Source: Sva-07 sp963728355
GTDB lineage: Bacteria > Actinomycetota > Acidimicrobiia > Acidimicrobiales > Ilumatobacteraceae
Assembly (NCBI GenBank): GCA_963728355.1
Contig: CAVSJQ010000007.1
Span: 124,001-188,000 of the forward strand
Direction of reading: 5' to 3'
Length of the DNA stretch: 64,000 nt
Shown: piece after piece, positions 54,207 to 62,299 of the stretch
Numbering within the stretch: the stretch's first letter is position 1
How the letters are laid out: each line of letters begins with the position of its first letter
Position numbers and translations under genes: made by a program
The notes under the pieces: model-generated
Told to the model about the DNA's origin: nothing
Database searches by the model: none
The model's input: only the letters and a program-made list of their open reading frames with translations

Positions 54207-55144
54207 GATCGTTCCTTTCCCGCCGGCGCGATGTCGGTGACGAACGCCGTGTTCGTCGAGTGGATGGTGAAGCCGAGCTGCTGGTACAGGTGCACGGCCG
54301 GTGCGTTGTCGGCGTCGACGTACAGCATGCCGGTGGTGATGCCCCGGTGGGCCAGGTGGTCGAGTCCGGCCAAGGTCAGTTGTGCGCCGAGGCCTCGTCC
54401 GTGGAAGTCGGGATCGACGGCGATCACGTAGATCTCGCCCAGTTCCTCGTCGCCGTCGGTCGCCGGGTGCACCTTGGTCCAGCAGAACCCGGCCATTCGA
54501 ACGGCGCCGTCGTCGCCGACGTCGAGGACACGGAATCCGTCGGGGTCGAACCATGGCTCGTGTTGGCGCTGCCGGAACGTCTCGATCGTCCAACCGCCCT
54601 GCTCGCCGTGGCCGGCGAACGCCCGATTGTTCACGCGGAGCCAGGCTTCGTCGTCGCGTCCCGGCACGAACGGGCGGGTGTCGATCGTGACGGCGGTGTC
54701 GGTCGGCAGGCGGCGTCGCATCTGGTACAGCGTGCGCCCCCGGGTCATGAGAGCGGCGTCGGCGAGCTTCGCATGCGCCGACGTCGGTTCGAACACCCAC
54801 CAGTTGACACGGCCGCCGCCATCGGAGGCGACGACCTCGATCGCCGCATCGATCAGTTCGGGCCCGATCGTGGCCATCTCGTAGCGGTGGTGCGGATGGA
54901 TGACGATCTCGAAGGCATGGGCGTCGTTGCCGCGCGAGATCTGGGCGTAGGCCACCGGGTGGTCGTGTCCGGGTTCGGAGGCGAGGAACCCGGCGAATCC
55001 GTCGACCCCGCCGTTGACCATGTCGAGGTAGAGGTGGTCGGACAAGGGCCGTCGCCCGTCGGCTCGGGCGGCCGCATCGAGCAGCTCGGTGACACTCGCG
55101 ATGTCGTCGCTCGCCATCTGGCGCTTGATCTCGAGACACCGCAT
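54203..55144 (-). CDS. mshD: mycothiol synthase
   Basis: The 313-residue protein has tandem GNAT domains, with the family signatures NNRAFAGHGEQGGWT, EPWFDPDGF, and the acetyl-CoA loop DPDFHGRGLGAQLT. MshD acetylates Cys-GlcN-Ins, the last step to mycothiol, the main thiol of actinobacteria. TACCCT (55151-55156) ends 6 nt before ATG 55144, so the operon mshD-pepF-rlmN appears leaderless. Its promoter abuts that of the divergent candidate sRNA. Confidence 0.9.
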   Translation of the reverse strand: MRCLEIKRQMASDDIASVTELLDAAARADGRRPLSDHLYLDMVNGGVDGFAGFLASEPGHDHPVAYAQISRGNDAHAFEIVIHPHHRYEMATIGPELIDAAIEVVASDGGGRVNWWVFEPTSAHAKLADAALMTRGRTLYQMRRRLPTDTAVTIDTRPFVPGRDDEAWLRVNNRAFAGHGEQGGWTIETFRQRQHEPWFDPDGFRVLDVGDDGAVRMAGFCWTKVHPATDGDEELGEIYVIAVDPDFHGRGLGAQLTLAGLDHLAHRGITTGMLYVDADNAPAVHLYQQLGFTIHSTNTAFVTDIAPAGKERS

Positions 55145-55179
55145 GGGCCGAGGGTACCGGTGCGAGTAGGCTCGGGGTA

Positions 55180-55185
55180 TATAGT
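55180..55185 (+). promoter_or_regulatory. -10 box of candidate sRNA
   Basis: TATAGT, part of TATATAGTT, is the most AT-rich spot in the region and close to a consensus -10. A transcript would start near 55191-55193, exactly where the first hairpin of the candidate RNA begins. No clear -35 box is seen. Confidence 0.5.
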
Positions 55186-55190
55186 TCTCA

Positions 55191-55291
55191 TCAACCAGGT
55201 TCCCGCCACCTGGTTGCTGCGATGGTTGGGATCCGCCTCCCGACCTCGCACCGTGCGACGGCCCCTCTCACGAGGGGCCGTCGCCGCTTTT
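55191..55291 (+). ncRNA. candidate small RNA with two C-rich-loop hairpins and strong terminator
   Basis: No ORF explains this 100-nt stretch. Hairpin 1 has a 9-bp stem (CAACCAGGT at 55192-55200 with 55208-55216) and loop TCCCGCC. Hairpin 2 has an 8-bp stem with one G-U (55224-55231 with 55238-55245) and loop TCCGCC. A 12-bp perfect GC-rich hairpin (55256-55283) then precedes CCGCTTTT. The layout resembles the 6C family of actinobacterial small RNAs, but its loops lack six consecutive Cs. CCTCC at 55237-55240 could pair with Shine-Dalgarno sequences. The promoter is TATAGT at 55180-55185. Confidence 0.5.
55256..55291 (+). terminator. strong intrinsic terminator (12-bp stem)
   Basis: CGACGGCCCCTC (55256-55267) pairs perfectly with 55272-55283 around a TCAC loop, then CCGCTTTT follows. 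It is the strongest terminator in the window and ends no protein gene on the plus strand, so it points to a noncoding transcript from 55191. Confidence 0.7.
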
Positions 55292-55339
55292 CCGCTCGAA
55301 TGTGTCGCTCTAGCAGGACCTTTGCGGGCAGTCGCGCCC

Positions 55340-55543
55340 TCAGTCGCAGGCCTTGATCGCCCGCGCCAGCGTGCGTTCGGCGTTGCGGAGTTGACGCTCG
55401 GCCTCGTGGATCGCTGTGACCACGTCGTCACGCTCCGTGCCGATCCACGGCTCGGCGAGCCCGGCGACCCGGCTGCGGTACTGCGCCACGTTGTCGGCGA
55501 TGGCGGCGAGTTCTGCGGCGGTGGATGTGGTCGATCCAGCCAT
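55340..55543 (-). CDS. small coiled-coil protein of unknown function
   Basis: The 67-residue protein is Ala-rich, mostly helical, with heptad-like repeats (AAELAAIADNVAQYRSRVAG, then AIHEAERQLRNAERTLARAI). A single cysteine is at the third position from the end. It has no recognised domain. TAGGGT (55552-55557) ends 8 nt before ATG 55543, which supports it as a real leaderless gene. It is divergent from hisC, and its 3' end faces the candidate sRNA terminator. Confidence 0.7.
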   Translation of the reverse strand: MAGSTTSTAAELAAIADNVAQYRSRVAGLAEPWIGTERDDVVTAIHEAERQLRNAERTLARAIKACD

Positions 55544-55595
55544 GTCGCCAAACCCTACCGGGAGCCCGAGGTGGCCTCCCTCTACACTTCGCCCG

Positions 55596-56693
55596 GTGAT
55601 TCCCGTCCGTGACGACCTCCGCGCACTCGAGGGCTACCACTCCGCCCAGGTCGACGTGCGCGTGCGGTTGAACACCAACGAATCGCCGGAGCCGCCGCCG
55701 GCGGCCTTCCGTGACGCCGTCGCCGCCGAGGTGTCGCGCATCGACTGGCACCGGTATCCCGATCGGGCCGCGACGTCGCTGCGCGAGGCGATTGCAGCGA
55801 CACACGGGGTCGACCCGTCGCAGGTGTTCGCGGCCAACGGCTCCAATGAGGTGCTGCAGACGCTGCTGCTGGCGTATGCGGGCCCCGGCCGCACGGTCGC
55901 CACGTTCGAGCCCACGTACCAGATGCACGCGCAGATCGCGCGGGTGACCGGAGCGACCGTCGTCGAGGGCGAGCGGGCCGCCGACTTCACGCTCGACGCC
56001 GCCGAGGTCGAACGGGTGCTCGTCGAGCATCGGCCCCACGTCGTCTTCCTCACCTCGCCGAACAACCCCACCGGCCTCGTCGAGCCGGTCGAGCGTGTCC
56101 TCCAGCTGCTCGAGCTGGCGCCTGGCCTCGTCGTCGTCGACGAGGCGTACGCGCAGTTCGCCGACTGGACGGCGCTCGACCTGATCGAGGAGGACCGCCC
56201 GATGGTCGTCACGCGTACCTTCTCCAAGACCTGGTCGATGGCCGGAGCGCGCCTGGGCTACCTGATCGGACCGTCGTGGCTCGTCGCCGAACTCGACAAG
56301 GTCGTGCTGCCCTACCACCTCGACGCCGTCAAGCAGATCGCTGGACGCCTCGCGCTGCGCTACTCCGACGCCATGAACGACCGCGTCGGCCACATCGTCG
56401 CCGAGAGGAACCGGATCGTCGCCTCGATGAGCGACCTTCCGCTCGACGTGTTCCCGAGTGGCGCCAACTTCGTGCTGTTCCGGGTCCGGCCCGCCGCGAC
56501 GACCGGCCGCCCGCGTGGTCGTGAGGTCTGGCGCGGGCTCGTCGACCGCGGCGTGTTGGTCCGTGATTGCTCGAGCTGGCCGCGTCTCGACGACTGTCTG
56601 CGCGTCACGATCGGGACCCACGACGAAAACACCGAATTCCTCGATGCGCTGGCCGACGTGCTGGCGCAGGCCCCCACCGGAGTGATGCCATGA
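55596..56693 (+). CDS. hisC: histidinol-phosphate aminotransferase
   Basis: The 365-residue PLP enzyme carries the aminotransferase hallmarks: NTNESPEPPP, the SPNNPTG loop, an aspartate in VVVDEAYAQF and the PLP lysine in TFSKTWSMAGARLGY. It transaminates imidazole-acetol phosphate in histidine synthesis. GTG 55596 follows TACACT (55583-55588) by 7 nt; longer upstream frames are not conserved. It heads hisC-hisB-hisH-hisA-hisF and overlaps hisB by 4 nt (ATGA). Confidence 0.95.
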   Translation: MIPVRDDLRALEGYHSAQVDVRVRLNTNESPEPPPAAFRDAVAAEVSRIDWHRYPDRAATSLREAIAATHGVDPSQVFAANGSNEVLQTLLLAYAGPGRTVATFEPTYQMHAQIARVTGATVVEGERAADFTLDAAEVERVLVEHRPHVVFLTSPNNPTGLVEPVERVLQLLELAPGLVVVDEAYAQFADWTALDLIEEDRPMVVTRTFSKTWSMAGARLGYLIGPSWLVAELDKVVLPYHLDAVKQIAGRLALRYSDAMNDRVGHIVAERNRIVASMSDLPLDVFPSGANFVLFRVRPAATTGRPRGREVWRGLVDRGVLVRDCSSWPRLDDCLRVTIGTHDENTEFLDALADVLAQAPTGVMP

Positions 56694-57319
56694 CACCCGC
56701 CGACCAGCCCACCGACCAGCGAACGGCCCCGCGCACCGGCAGCCGCCGTCGTGCCACCAAGGAGACCTCGATCGAGGTCGACATCGATCTGGACGGCACC
56801 GGCACGACCGACATCTCGACCGGGATCCCGTTCTACGACCACATGCTCGACCAGATCGGCCGCCACGGCGGATTCGACCTGCGCGTGCGGGCGACCGGCG
56901 ATCTCCACATCGACACGCACCACACCGTCGAGGACGTCGCGATCGCGCTCGGGGAGGCCTTCGCCGAGGCGCTCGGCGACAAGGCCGGCGTGCGCCGGTT
57001 CGCCAGCGGTCGGTATCCGCTCGACGAGTCGCTGATCGACGTGGCGCTCGACCTGTCGGGGCGGCCATGGGTCGAGTGGCACGTGCCGATGCCGGAGTCG
57101 CTGCCATTGGGCACTCCCGCGTTCGACCCGCAGCTGGCCGAGCACGCCGTGGCGTCGTTCGCGACGGCGGCCGACATCACGCTGCACGTCGAACTCGTCC
57201 GCGGCCGCAACGTGCACCACATCATCGAGGCGACGTTCAAGGGACTGGCGCGCACCCTGCGCGACGCCGTCCGCATCGACGATGCCGGTGGGGTCCCGTC
57301 GACCAAGGGTGTGCTGTGA
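56690..57319 (+). CDS. hisB: imidazoleglycerol-phosphate dehydratase
   Basis: The 209-residue enzyme has the family metal motifs FYDHMLDQIGRHG and DTHHTVEDVAIALGEA, plus the NVHHIIEATFKGLAR repeat. It dehydrates imidazole glycerol phosphate in histidine synthesis. ATG 56690 overlaps hisC. The first 15 residues are a disordered Thr/Arg-rich extension. Confidence 0.95.
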   Translation: MTPADQPTDQRTAPRTGSRRRATKETSIEVDIDLDGTGTTDISTGIPFYDHMLDQIGRHGGFDLRVRATGDLHIDTHHTVEDVAIALGEAFAEALGDKAGVRRFASGRYPLDESLIDVALDLSGRPWVEWHVPMPESLPLGTPAFDPQLAEHAVASFATAADITLHVELVRGRNVHHIIEATFKGLARTLRDAVRIDDAGGVPSTKGVL

Positions 57320-57320
57320 G

Positions 57321-57953
57321 ATGTCGCCCGTGACGCGCCCGCTCATCGCGGTGCTCGACTATGGCATCGGCAACCTCCACTCGGCGCAGAAGTCGCTCGA
57401 GCACGAAGGCGCCGACGCCCGCCTCACCGCCGACCCCGCCCTGATCGCTGACGCCCAGGGCGTGGTGTTGCCCGGCGTCGGAGCCTTCGGCGCCTGCATG
57501 GAGGCCCTCCGGGCTGCCGGCCTCGAGGAACCCGCACACGACGCGGTCGCATCGGGCCGTCCCTTCCTGGGCATCTGCGTGGGGATGCAGATGCTGTTCA
57601 CGAAGTCGCAGGAGGACGAGCACGCTGCGGGGCTCGACGTGATTCCCGGCACGGTCTCGTGGATTCCACCAGGACCGAAGATCCCGCAGATGCAGTGGAA
57701 CCGACTCGACATCGTCGCTGCCGACGAGCCCATGCTGCGCGATCTCGGCGACGAGCCGTACGTCTACTTCGTGCACTCGCTCCACGGCGTGCCCGACGAC
57801 CCCGGCGTGGTTGCGGCAACCGTGGAATACGGCACCACGCTGCATGCAGCTTTCCGACGTGGGAACGTGTTCGCCGTGCAGTTCCATCCCGAGAAGTCGA
57901 GCCGTACCGGCCTGCGACTGCTGCGCAACTTCGTGGAGGAGTGCCGCCGATGA
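57321..57953 (+). CDS. hisH: imidazole glycerol phosphate synthase, glutaminase subunit
   Basis: The 210-residue class-I amidotransferase has LDYGIGNL, nucleophile Cys in GICVGMQML, and the His-Glu pair in QFHPEKS. It releases ammonia from glutamine for HisF. ATG 57321 lies 1 nt after the hisB stop; the hisA ATG overlaps its own stop (ATGA). Confidence 0.95.
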   Translation: MSPVTRPLIAVLDYGIGNLHSAQKSLEHEGADARLTADPALIADAQGVVLPGVGAFGACMEALRAAGLEEPAHDAVASGRPFLGICVGMQMLFTKSQEDEHAAGLDVIPGTVSWIPPGPKIPQMQWNRLDIVAADEPMLRDLGDEPYVYFVHSLHGVPDDPGVVAATVEYGTTLHAAFRRGNVFAVQFHPEKSSRTGLRLLRNFVEECRR

Positions 57954-58675
57954 TCGAGCTGTATCCGGCCATCGACCTGCTCGGGGGACGGGTGGTACGT
58001 CTGCGCCAGGGCGACTATGCCGACGAAACCGTCTACGGCGACGATCCGGTGTCGGTGGCGCGCGGGTTCGCTGCCGCCGGTGTGGGCTGGATCCACGTCG
58101 TCGACCTCGACGCCGCCCGCTCGGGCGACCCCGTCAACCGGCCGGTGGTCGCGGCGATCGTGTCGGCGCTCGACGGAGCGGTGCGGGTCCAAACCGGGGG
58201 AGGGGTCCGTTCGCTCGACGACGCCCGCGAGTTGGCAGAGGCGGGGGTGGCTCGCGTGGTGATGGGGTCGGCAGCGGTGCGCGAACCGGCGCTCGTCGAG
58301 GCGGCGTCCGGCGTCGTCCCGGTCGCCGTCGGGCTCGACCATCGCAACGGCGAGGTCGCCGTGCACGGCTGGACCGAGGGCAGCGGGGTCTCGCTCGACG
58401 ACGCCCTCACCTGGTTCCCGACCGCCGACGTGTTCGTGATCACCGACATCGGCCGGGACGGCATGCTGGTCGGCCCTGATCTCGACGGGCTCGCACGGTG
58501 CGCCGGGGTGGCAGGATCTCCCGTGATCGCCAGCGGCGGCGTGTCGAGTCTCGACGACATCGTCGCGCTCGCCGGCCTCCACAACGTCGGCGGCGTCATC
58601 ACCGGCAAGGCGCTCTACGAAGGACGCTTCACAGTCGTCGAGGCGCTCGAAGCGCTCGCTCGGGTGCGGTCGTGA
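57950..58675 (+). CDS. hisA: phosphoribosylformimino-5-aminoimidazole carboxamide ribotide isomerase
   Basis: The 241-residue TIM barrel has LYPAIDLLGG with the catalytic Asp, and a second half with ITDIGRDGMLVGPD. It performs the Amadori rearrangement of ProFAR. In many actinobacteria HisA is bifunctional as PriA, also serving tryptophan synthesis; whether this one does cannot be told from sequence alone. It overlaps hisH by 4 nt. Confidence 0.9.
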   Translation: MIELYPAIDLLGGRVVRLRQGDYADETVYGDDPVSVARGFAAAGVGWIHVVDLDAARSGDPVNRPVVAAIVSALDGAVRVQTGGGVRSLDDARELAEAGVARVVMGSAAVREPALVEAASGVVPVAVGLDHRNGEVAVHGWTEGSGVSLDDALTWFPTADVFVITDIGRDGMLVGPDLDGLARCAGVAGSPVIASGGVSSLDDIVALAGLHNVGGVITGKALYEGRFTVVEALEALARVRS

Positions 58676-58700
58676 CGGTGCGGTCGTGACGGTGGGCTCG
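58664..58700 (+). repeat. 14-bp tandem repeat between hisA and hisF
   Basis: GTGCGGTCGTGACG occurs twice (58664-58677 and 58678-58691), then partially. The hisA stop lies in the first copy. Each copy holds extra GTG codons, but hisF begins after the last. Slippage duplication is likely. Confidence 0.6.
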
Positions 58701-59485
58701 TGAAGGTCGCTCGCGTCATCCCCTGTCTCGACGTCACCGCTGGGCGCGTCGTCAAGGGGACCAACTTCGTCGACCTGCGCGACGCCGGCGATCCGGTCGA
58801 GTTGGCCGCCCGGTACGACCTCGAGGGTGCCGACGAGCTGGTGTTCCTCGACATCACGGCGTCGAGCGACAACCGCGACACCACGGTCGAGATGGTGCGT
58901 CGCGTCGCCGACGAGGTCTACATCCCGTTCACGGTCGGCGGTGGCATCCGAACATTGGAGGACGCTCGGCGGATGTTGCGCGCCGGCGCCGACAAGGTGA
59001 GCGTCAACACGGCGGCGGTCGAGCGCCCCGAGTTGATCACCGAGATCGCGTCCGAGTTCGGTGCGCAGTGTGTCGTCTGTGCAATCGATGCCAAGCGGCG
59101 CACTGGTGACGACCGGCAGGGGGCGGCGGACGGCTGGGAGGTCTACCTCCACGGTGGTCGTACACCGACCGGGATCGACGCGATCGAATGGGCGCAGGAG
59201 GCCGTACGGCGAGGCGCCGGTGAGATCCTCCTGACGTCGATGGATCGCGACGGCACCCGCGAGGGATTCGACCTCGATCTCACGCAGGCGATCGTCGACG
59301 CCGTCACGGTGCCGGTCATCGCCAGCGGCGGTGTCGGCTCGATCGAACATCTGGTCGAGGGCGTGGCGGTCGGGCGCGCCGACGCGGTGCTGGCGGCGTC
59401 GATCTTCCATTTCCGCGAACACACCGTTGCCGACGCCAAGGCGAAGATGTCCGCTGCCGGCATCCACGTCCGCCCCGCCGGCTGA
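58700..59485 (+). CDS. hisF: imidazole glycerol phosphate synthase, cyclase subunit
   Basis: The 261-residue TIM barrel has the CLDVTAGRVVKGTNF start and the TSMDRDGTREGFDLDL loop with the second catalytic Asp. It makes IGP and AICAR using ammonia from HisH. GTG 58700 is used; a 25-bp gap with a duplicated 14-mer separates it from hisA. Usually hisI follows directly; here it lies 4 kb away. Confidence 0.95.
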   Translation: MKVARVIPCLDVTAGRVVKGTNFVDLRDAGDPVELAARYDLEGADELVFLDITASSDNRDTTVEMVRRVADEVYIPFTVGGGIRTLEDARRMLRAGADKVSVNTAAVERPELITEIASEFGAQCVVCAIDAKRRTGDDRQGAADGWEVYLHGGRTPTGIDAIEWAQEAVRRGAGEILLTSMDRDGTREGFDLDLTQAIVDAVTVPVIASGGVGSIEHLVEGVAVGRADAVLAASIFHFREHTVADAKAKMSAAGIHVRPAG

Positions 59486-59543
59486 GCGCGACGCCAGGGG
59501 TCAGACCCCCGGCGTAACGGTCCGATCGCGTAGGTTCTGGCGG

Positions 59544-60257
59544 ATGAGTTCCGCAGCCGTCACGACCGAACGACGCGACGCAGTGCTGATCGTGCACCTC
59601 GACGACGGCAAGGCGAATGCCCTCTCGTTCGAGACGATCGCTGCGATCGACGCCGCACTCGACGAAGCGGAGGGCGACGACGACATCCGAGCGATGGTGC
59701 TCCACGGCCGGCCAGGCCGCTTCTGCGCCGGATTCGATCTCGGTGTGATGTTCGGCGACGACATGTCGGCGATCATCGCGCTCGTCGCCGATGGCGGCGC
59801 ACTGGTCCGGCGCCTGTACGGATCGCCGGTGCCCGTCGTCGCGGCCAGCACAGGCCATGCGCTCGCCGCCGGGGCGCTCGTCCTGCTGGGCTGCGATGTC
59901 CGCATCGGCGCCGACGTCGACGCCAAGGTCGGTCTCAACGAGGTGGCGATCAAGATGGTGCTCCCCGACTGGGCGCTGACGATCGCCACCGAGCGCCTGA
60001 GCAAGCGCCACCTCCAGCGGGCTCTCGCCAACGCCCGCATCACGGCGCCGCGCGATGCCGTCGATGTCGGCTTCCTCGACGAGGTCGTGACCGAGGGCGA
60101 GGAACTCGAACGGGCCCTCGCCGTCGCCTCCGAACTCGCCTCGACGCTCGACCCGTCGGCCTATGCGCGAACGGTACGTGCCATCCGAGGTCCGATCCTC
60201 GACCTGATGGCAACGCAGATCGCCGCCGACCGTTCGGCGGGCGTCAGCCCCGTCTGA
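59544..60257 (+). CDS. enoyl-CoA hydratase/isomerase family protein
   Basis: The 237-residue crotonase-like protein has the oxyanion-hole motif FCAGFDLG and a second glycine motif (TGHALAAGALVLLGCDVRI). The usual catalytic glutamate pair in the second motif is less clear, so hydratase activity is uncertain. TAGGTT (59531-59536) ends 7 nt before ATG 59544. It lies between hisF and the rest of the insert and has its own promoter. Confidence 0.85.
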   Translation: MSSAAVTTERRDAVLIVHLDDGKANALSFETIAAIDAALDEAEGDDDIRAMVLHGRPGRFCAGFDLGVMFGDDMSAIIALVADGGALVRRLYGSPVPVVAASTGHALAAGALVLLGCDVRIGADVDAKVGLNEVAIKMVLPDWALTIATERLSKRHLQRALANARITAPRDAVDVGFLDEVVTEGEELERALAVASELASTLDPSAYARTVRAIRGPILDLMATQIAADRSAGVSPV

Positions 60258-60300
60258 GGTCGACGCGGTTCACGGCAAGCCGTGTGGGTAGGGTCGCCCC

Positions 60301-61293
60301 ATGGCCACCCCCAACGTGAACCCCAAGATGGAATACCGCCGACTCGGCAACACCGGACTGAAGGTGAGTGTCCTGTCGTTCGGCAGCTGGGTCACCTTCG
60401 ACACCCAACTCGACAACAACCTCGCCCTCGACTGCATGGCCGCCGCCGGCGATGCCGGGTGCAACTTCTTCGACAACGCCGAGGCCTACGCCGGCGGCAA
60501 GAGCGAGACGATCATGGGGCAGGTGCTGCGCGAACTCGACTGGCCCCGCTGGTCGTACGTCGTGACGACCAAGGTGTTCTGGGGCTTGCACAAGAACACC
60601 CCCAACATGAACAACACGCTCAACCGCAAGTACCTGATGCATGCGATCGACGGATCGCTCGAGCGGTTCGGCCTCGACTTCGTCGACGTCCTGTACTGCC
60701 ATCGTTCGGATCCGAACACGCCGATCGAAGAGACGGTGTGGGCGATGAGCGACATCATCTCGACAGGCAAGGCCCTCTACTGGGGCACCAGCGAGTGGTC
60801 GGCCGACGAAATCCGTGCCGCGATCGACATCGCTGACCGCCATCATCTGCACCGGCCGGTCACCGAGCAGAGCCAGTACAACCTGCTCGAACGCCGCAAG
60901 GTGGAGAAGGAGTACGCCCGCATCAACGCCGAGTTCAACTACGGCAACACGATCTGGAGTCCGCTGGCGTCGGGCCTGCTCACCGGCAAGTACAAAGACG
61001 GGATCCCCGAAGACTCCCGAGCTGCGCTCGACGGCTACGGCTGGCTCGCCGGCCGCCTCAGTGACGCCGAGGCGATCGCTCGCGTCGAGAAGCTGCGTCC
61101 GATCGCAGAACGTCTCGACTGCACGATGGCGCAGCTCGCACTGGCATGGTGCACGAAGAACCCCCACGTGTCGAGCGTGATCACCGGTGCATCGAAGGTC
61201 AGCCAGGTCGAGCAGAACTTCGGTGCGCTCGACGTGATCCCGCTCCTCACCGACGAGGTCAAGGAGGAGATGGAGGCCGCCGTCGCCGGCTGA
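60301..61293 (+). CDS. aldo/keto reductase (potassium-channel beta-subunit-like)
   Basis: The 330-residue TIM barrel has the AKR tetrad: Asp and Tyr in FFDNAEAYAGGKSE, Lys in TTKVFWG, and His in VLYCHRSDP. The start MEYRRLGNTGLKVS is typical. It is closest in style to Kv-beta/YghZ-type reductases; the substrate is unknown. TAGGGT (60289-60294) ends 6 nt before ATG 60301. Confidence 0.9.
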   Translation: MATPNVNPKMEYRRLGNTGLKVSVLSFGSWVTFDTQLDNNLALDCMAAAGDAGCNFFDNAEAYAGGKSETIMGQVLRELDWPRWSYVVTTKVFWGLHKNTPNMNNTLNRKYLMHAIDGSLERFGLDFVDVLYCHRSDPNTPIEETVWAMSDIISTGKALYWGTSEWSADEIRAAIDIADRHHLHRPVTEQSQYNLLERRKVEKEYARINAEFNYGNTIWSPLASGLLTGKYKDGIPEDSRAALDGYGWLAGRLSDAEAIARVEKLRPIAERLDCTMAQLALAWCTKNPHVSSVITGASKVSQVEQNFGALDVIPLLTDEVKEEMEAAVAG

Positions 61294-61307
61294 ACCGGTC
61301 GGTTCGC

Positions 61308-61940
61308 TCAGCGTGCCAGGTGGTCGGTGATCCAGGTCACCGACGACAGCGCAACCGCCGCTGCCCGGCCGGCCAGGAAATGGTCGGCCATGTCGACCGT
61401 CTCGTGATCGATCGGCGCTGCGCCCCGTGAACGCCAGTCGGTGATGATCGCCTCGGACGCGGTCGGGGGACTGAACTGATCGTGAGCGGCGGTGAGCACG
61501 AGCGTGGGCATCCTCGGCGGTGGCAGCGGTGCCATCGCGGCGAGCGGGGGAGCGATCGCGACGATCGCCGCGATGCGCTCGTCGTCGAGCCCGAGCGCCA
61601 CCCACGCCCCGAACGAGTAACCGACGACGGCGAACGCGACGTCGTCGGCGACGCCCGCGAGTGCGTCGATCGCGGCGACCGCGTCGACGCGTTCGCCGGC
61701 ACCGTCGTCGAACAGGGACCGGAAGTCGAATCGCAGTGCAGCGATCCCAGCCTGCGGGAGCGCCTCGTAGAGGGCGGTGACGACCCGGTCGAACCGGTTT
61801 CCGCCGAACTGCGGGTGGGGATGGCAGACGACGGCGGCGGCGACCACTGCGTCGGGAAGGGCCAGATCACCCACCAGCTGGTGTCCGTCGGACGACTCGA
61901 AGTGGACGGTGCGATGCGTGATCGCCGGACGTTCGGCCAT
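61308..61940 (-). CDS. alpha/beta hydrolase (COG2945-like)
   Basis: The 210-residue hydrolase has the HPHPQFGG loop, nucleophile Ser in GYSFGA, an Asp in TAAHDQFSPP, and a late His in DMADHFLAG. Many relatives are small esterases or acyl hydrolases; the substrate is unknown. TACCGT (61949-61954, minus strand) ends 8 nt before ATG 61940. Its promoter overlaps that of divergent groES. Confidence 0.85.
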   Translation of the reverse strand: MAERPAITHRTVHFESSDGHQLVGDLALPDAVVAAAVVCHPHPQFGGNRFDRVVTALYEALPQAGIAALRFDFRSLFDDGAGERVDAVAAIDALAGVADDVAFAVVGYSFGAWVALGLDDERIAAIVAIAPPLAAMAPLPPPRMPTLVLTAAHDQFSPPTASEAIITDWRSRGAAPIDHETVDMADHFLAGRAAAVALSSVTWITDHLAR

Positions 61941-61948
61941 GGGATCCG

Positions 61949-61958
61949 ACGGTACCCT
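61949..61958. promoter_or_regulatory. overlapping bidirectional -10 boxes, hydrolase and groES
   Basis: ACGGTACCCT reads TACCCT on the plus strand (61953-61958, 7 nt before ATG 61966) and TACCGT on the minus strand (61949-61954, 8 nt before ATG 61940). The two boxes share two bases. The start codons are 25 nt apart. It is the same design as at ddl/murF. Confidence 0.6.
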
Positions 61959-61965
61959 TCCACCG

Positions 61966-62292
61966 ATGGCGGTCGCCGACGACAAGCTCCCGATCAAGAT
62001 GCTCAACGACCGGGTGCTCGTGCGCGTCTCCGACAAGGCCGGCGAACGCAAGTCCTCGGGCGGCATCGTCATCCCGGCCACGGCGCAGGTGTCGAAGCGG
62101 CTGATCTGGGCGACCGTGGTCGCGCAGGGTCAGAACGTTCGCTCGTGCGAGGTCGGCGACAAGGTGCTCTTCAGCCCCGAGGACCGTTACGAGGTCGAGG
62201 TGCAGGGCGAGGACTACGTGATGCTCCGCGAACGAGAACTGCACGCGGTCGCCGCCGAACGCATCGAGGCGTCGACCGGGTTGTACCTCTGA
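61966..62292 (+). CDS. groES: GroES-family co-chaperonin (10 kDa)
   Basis: The 108-residue protein has the GroES mobile loop and barrel: IKMLNDRVLVRVSDKAGERKSSGGIVIPATAQ, then VGDKVLFSPEDRYEVEVQGEDYVMLRERELHAV. It caps GroEL during protein folding. No groEL follows; the next gene on the plus strand is hisI, 1.2 kb away. Its C-terminus is longer than usual. TACCCT is 7 nt before ATG 61966. Confidence 0.9.
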   Translation: MAVADDKLPIKMLNDRVLVRVSDKAGERKSSGGIVIPATAQVSKRLIWATVVAQGQNVRSCEVGDKVLFSPEDRYEVEVQGEDYVMLRERELHAVAAERIEASTGLYL

Positions 62293-62299
62293 GGTCGGC

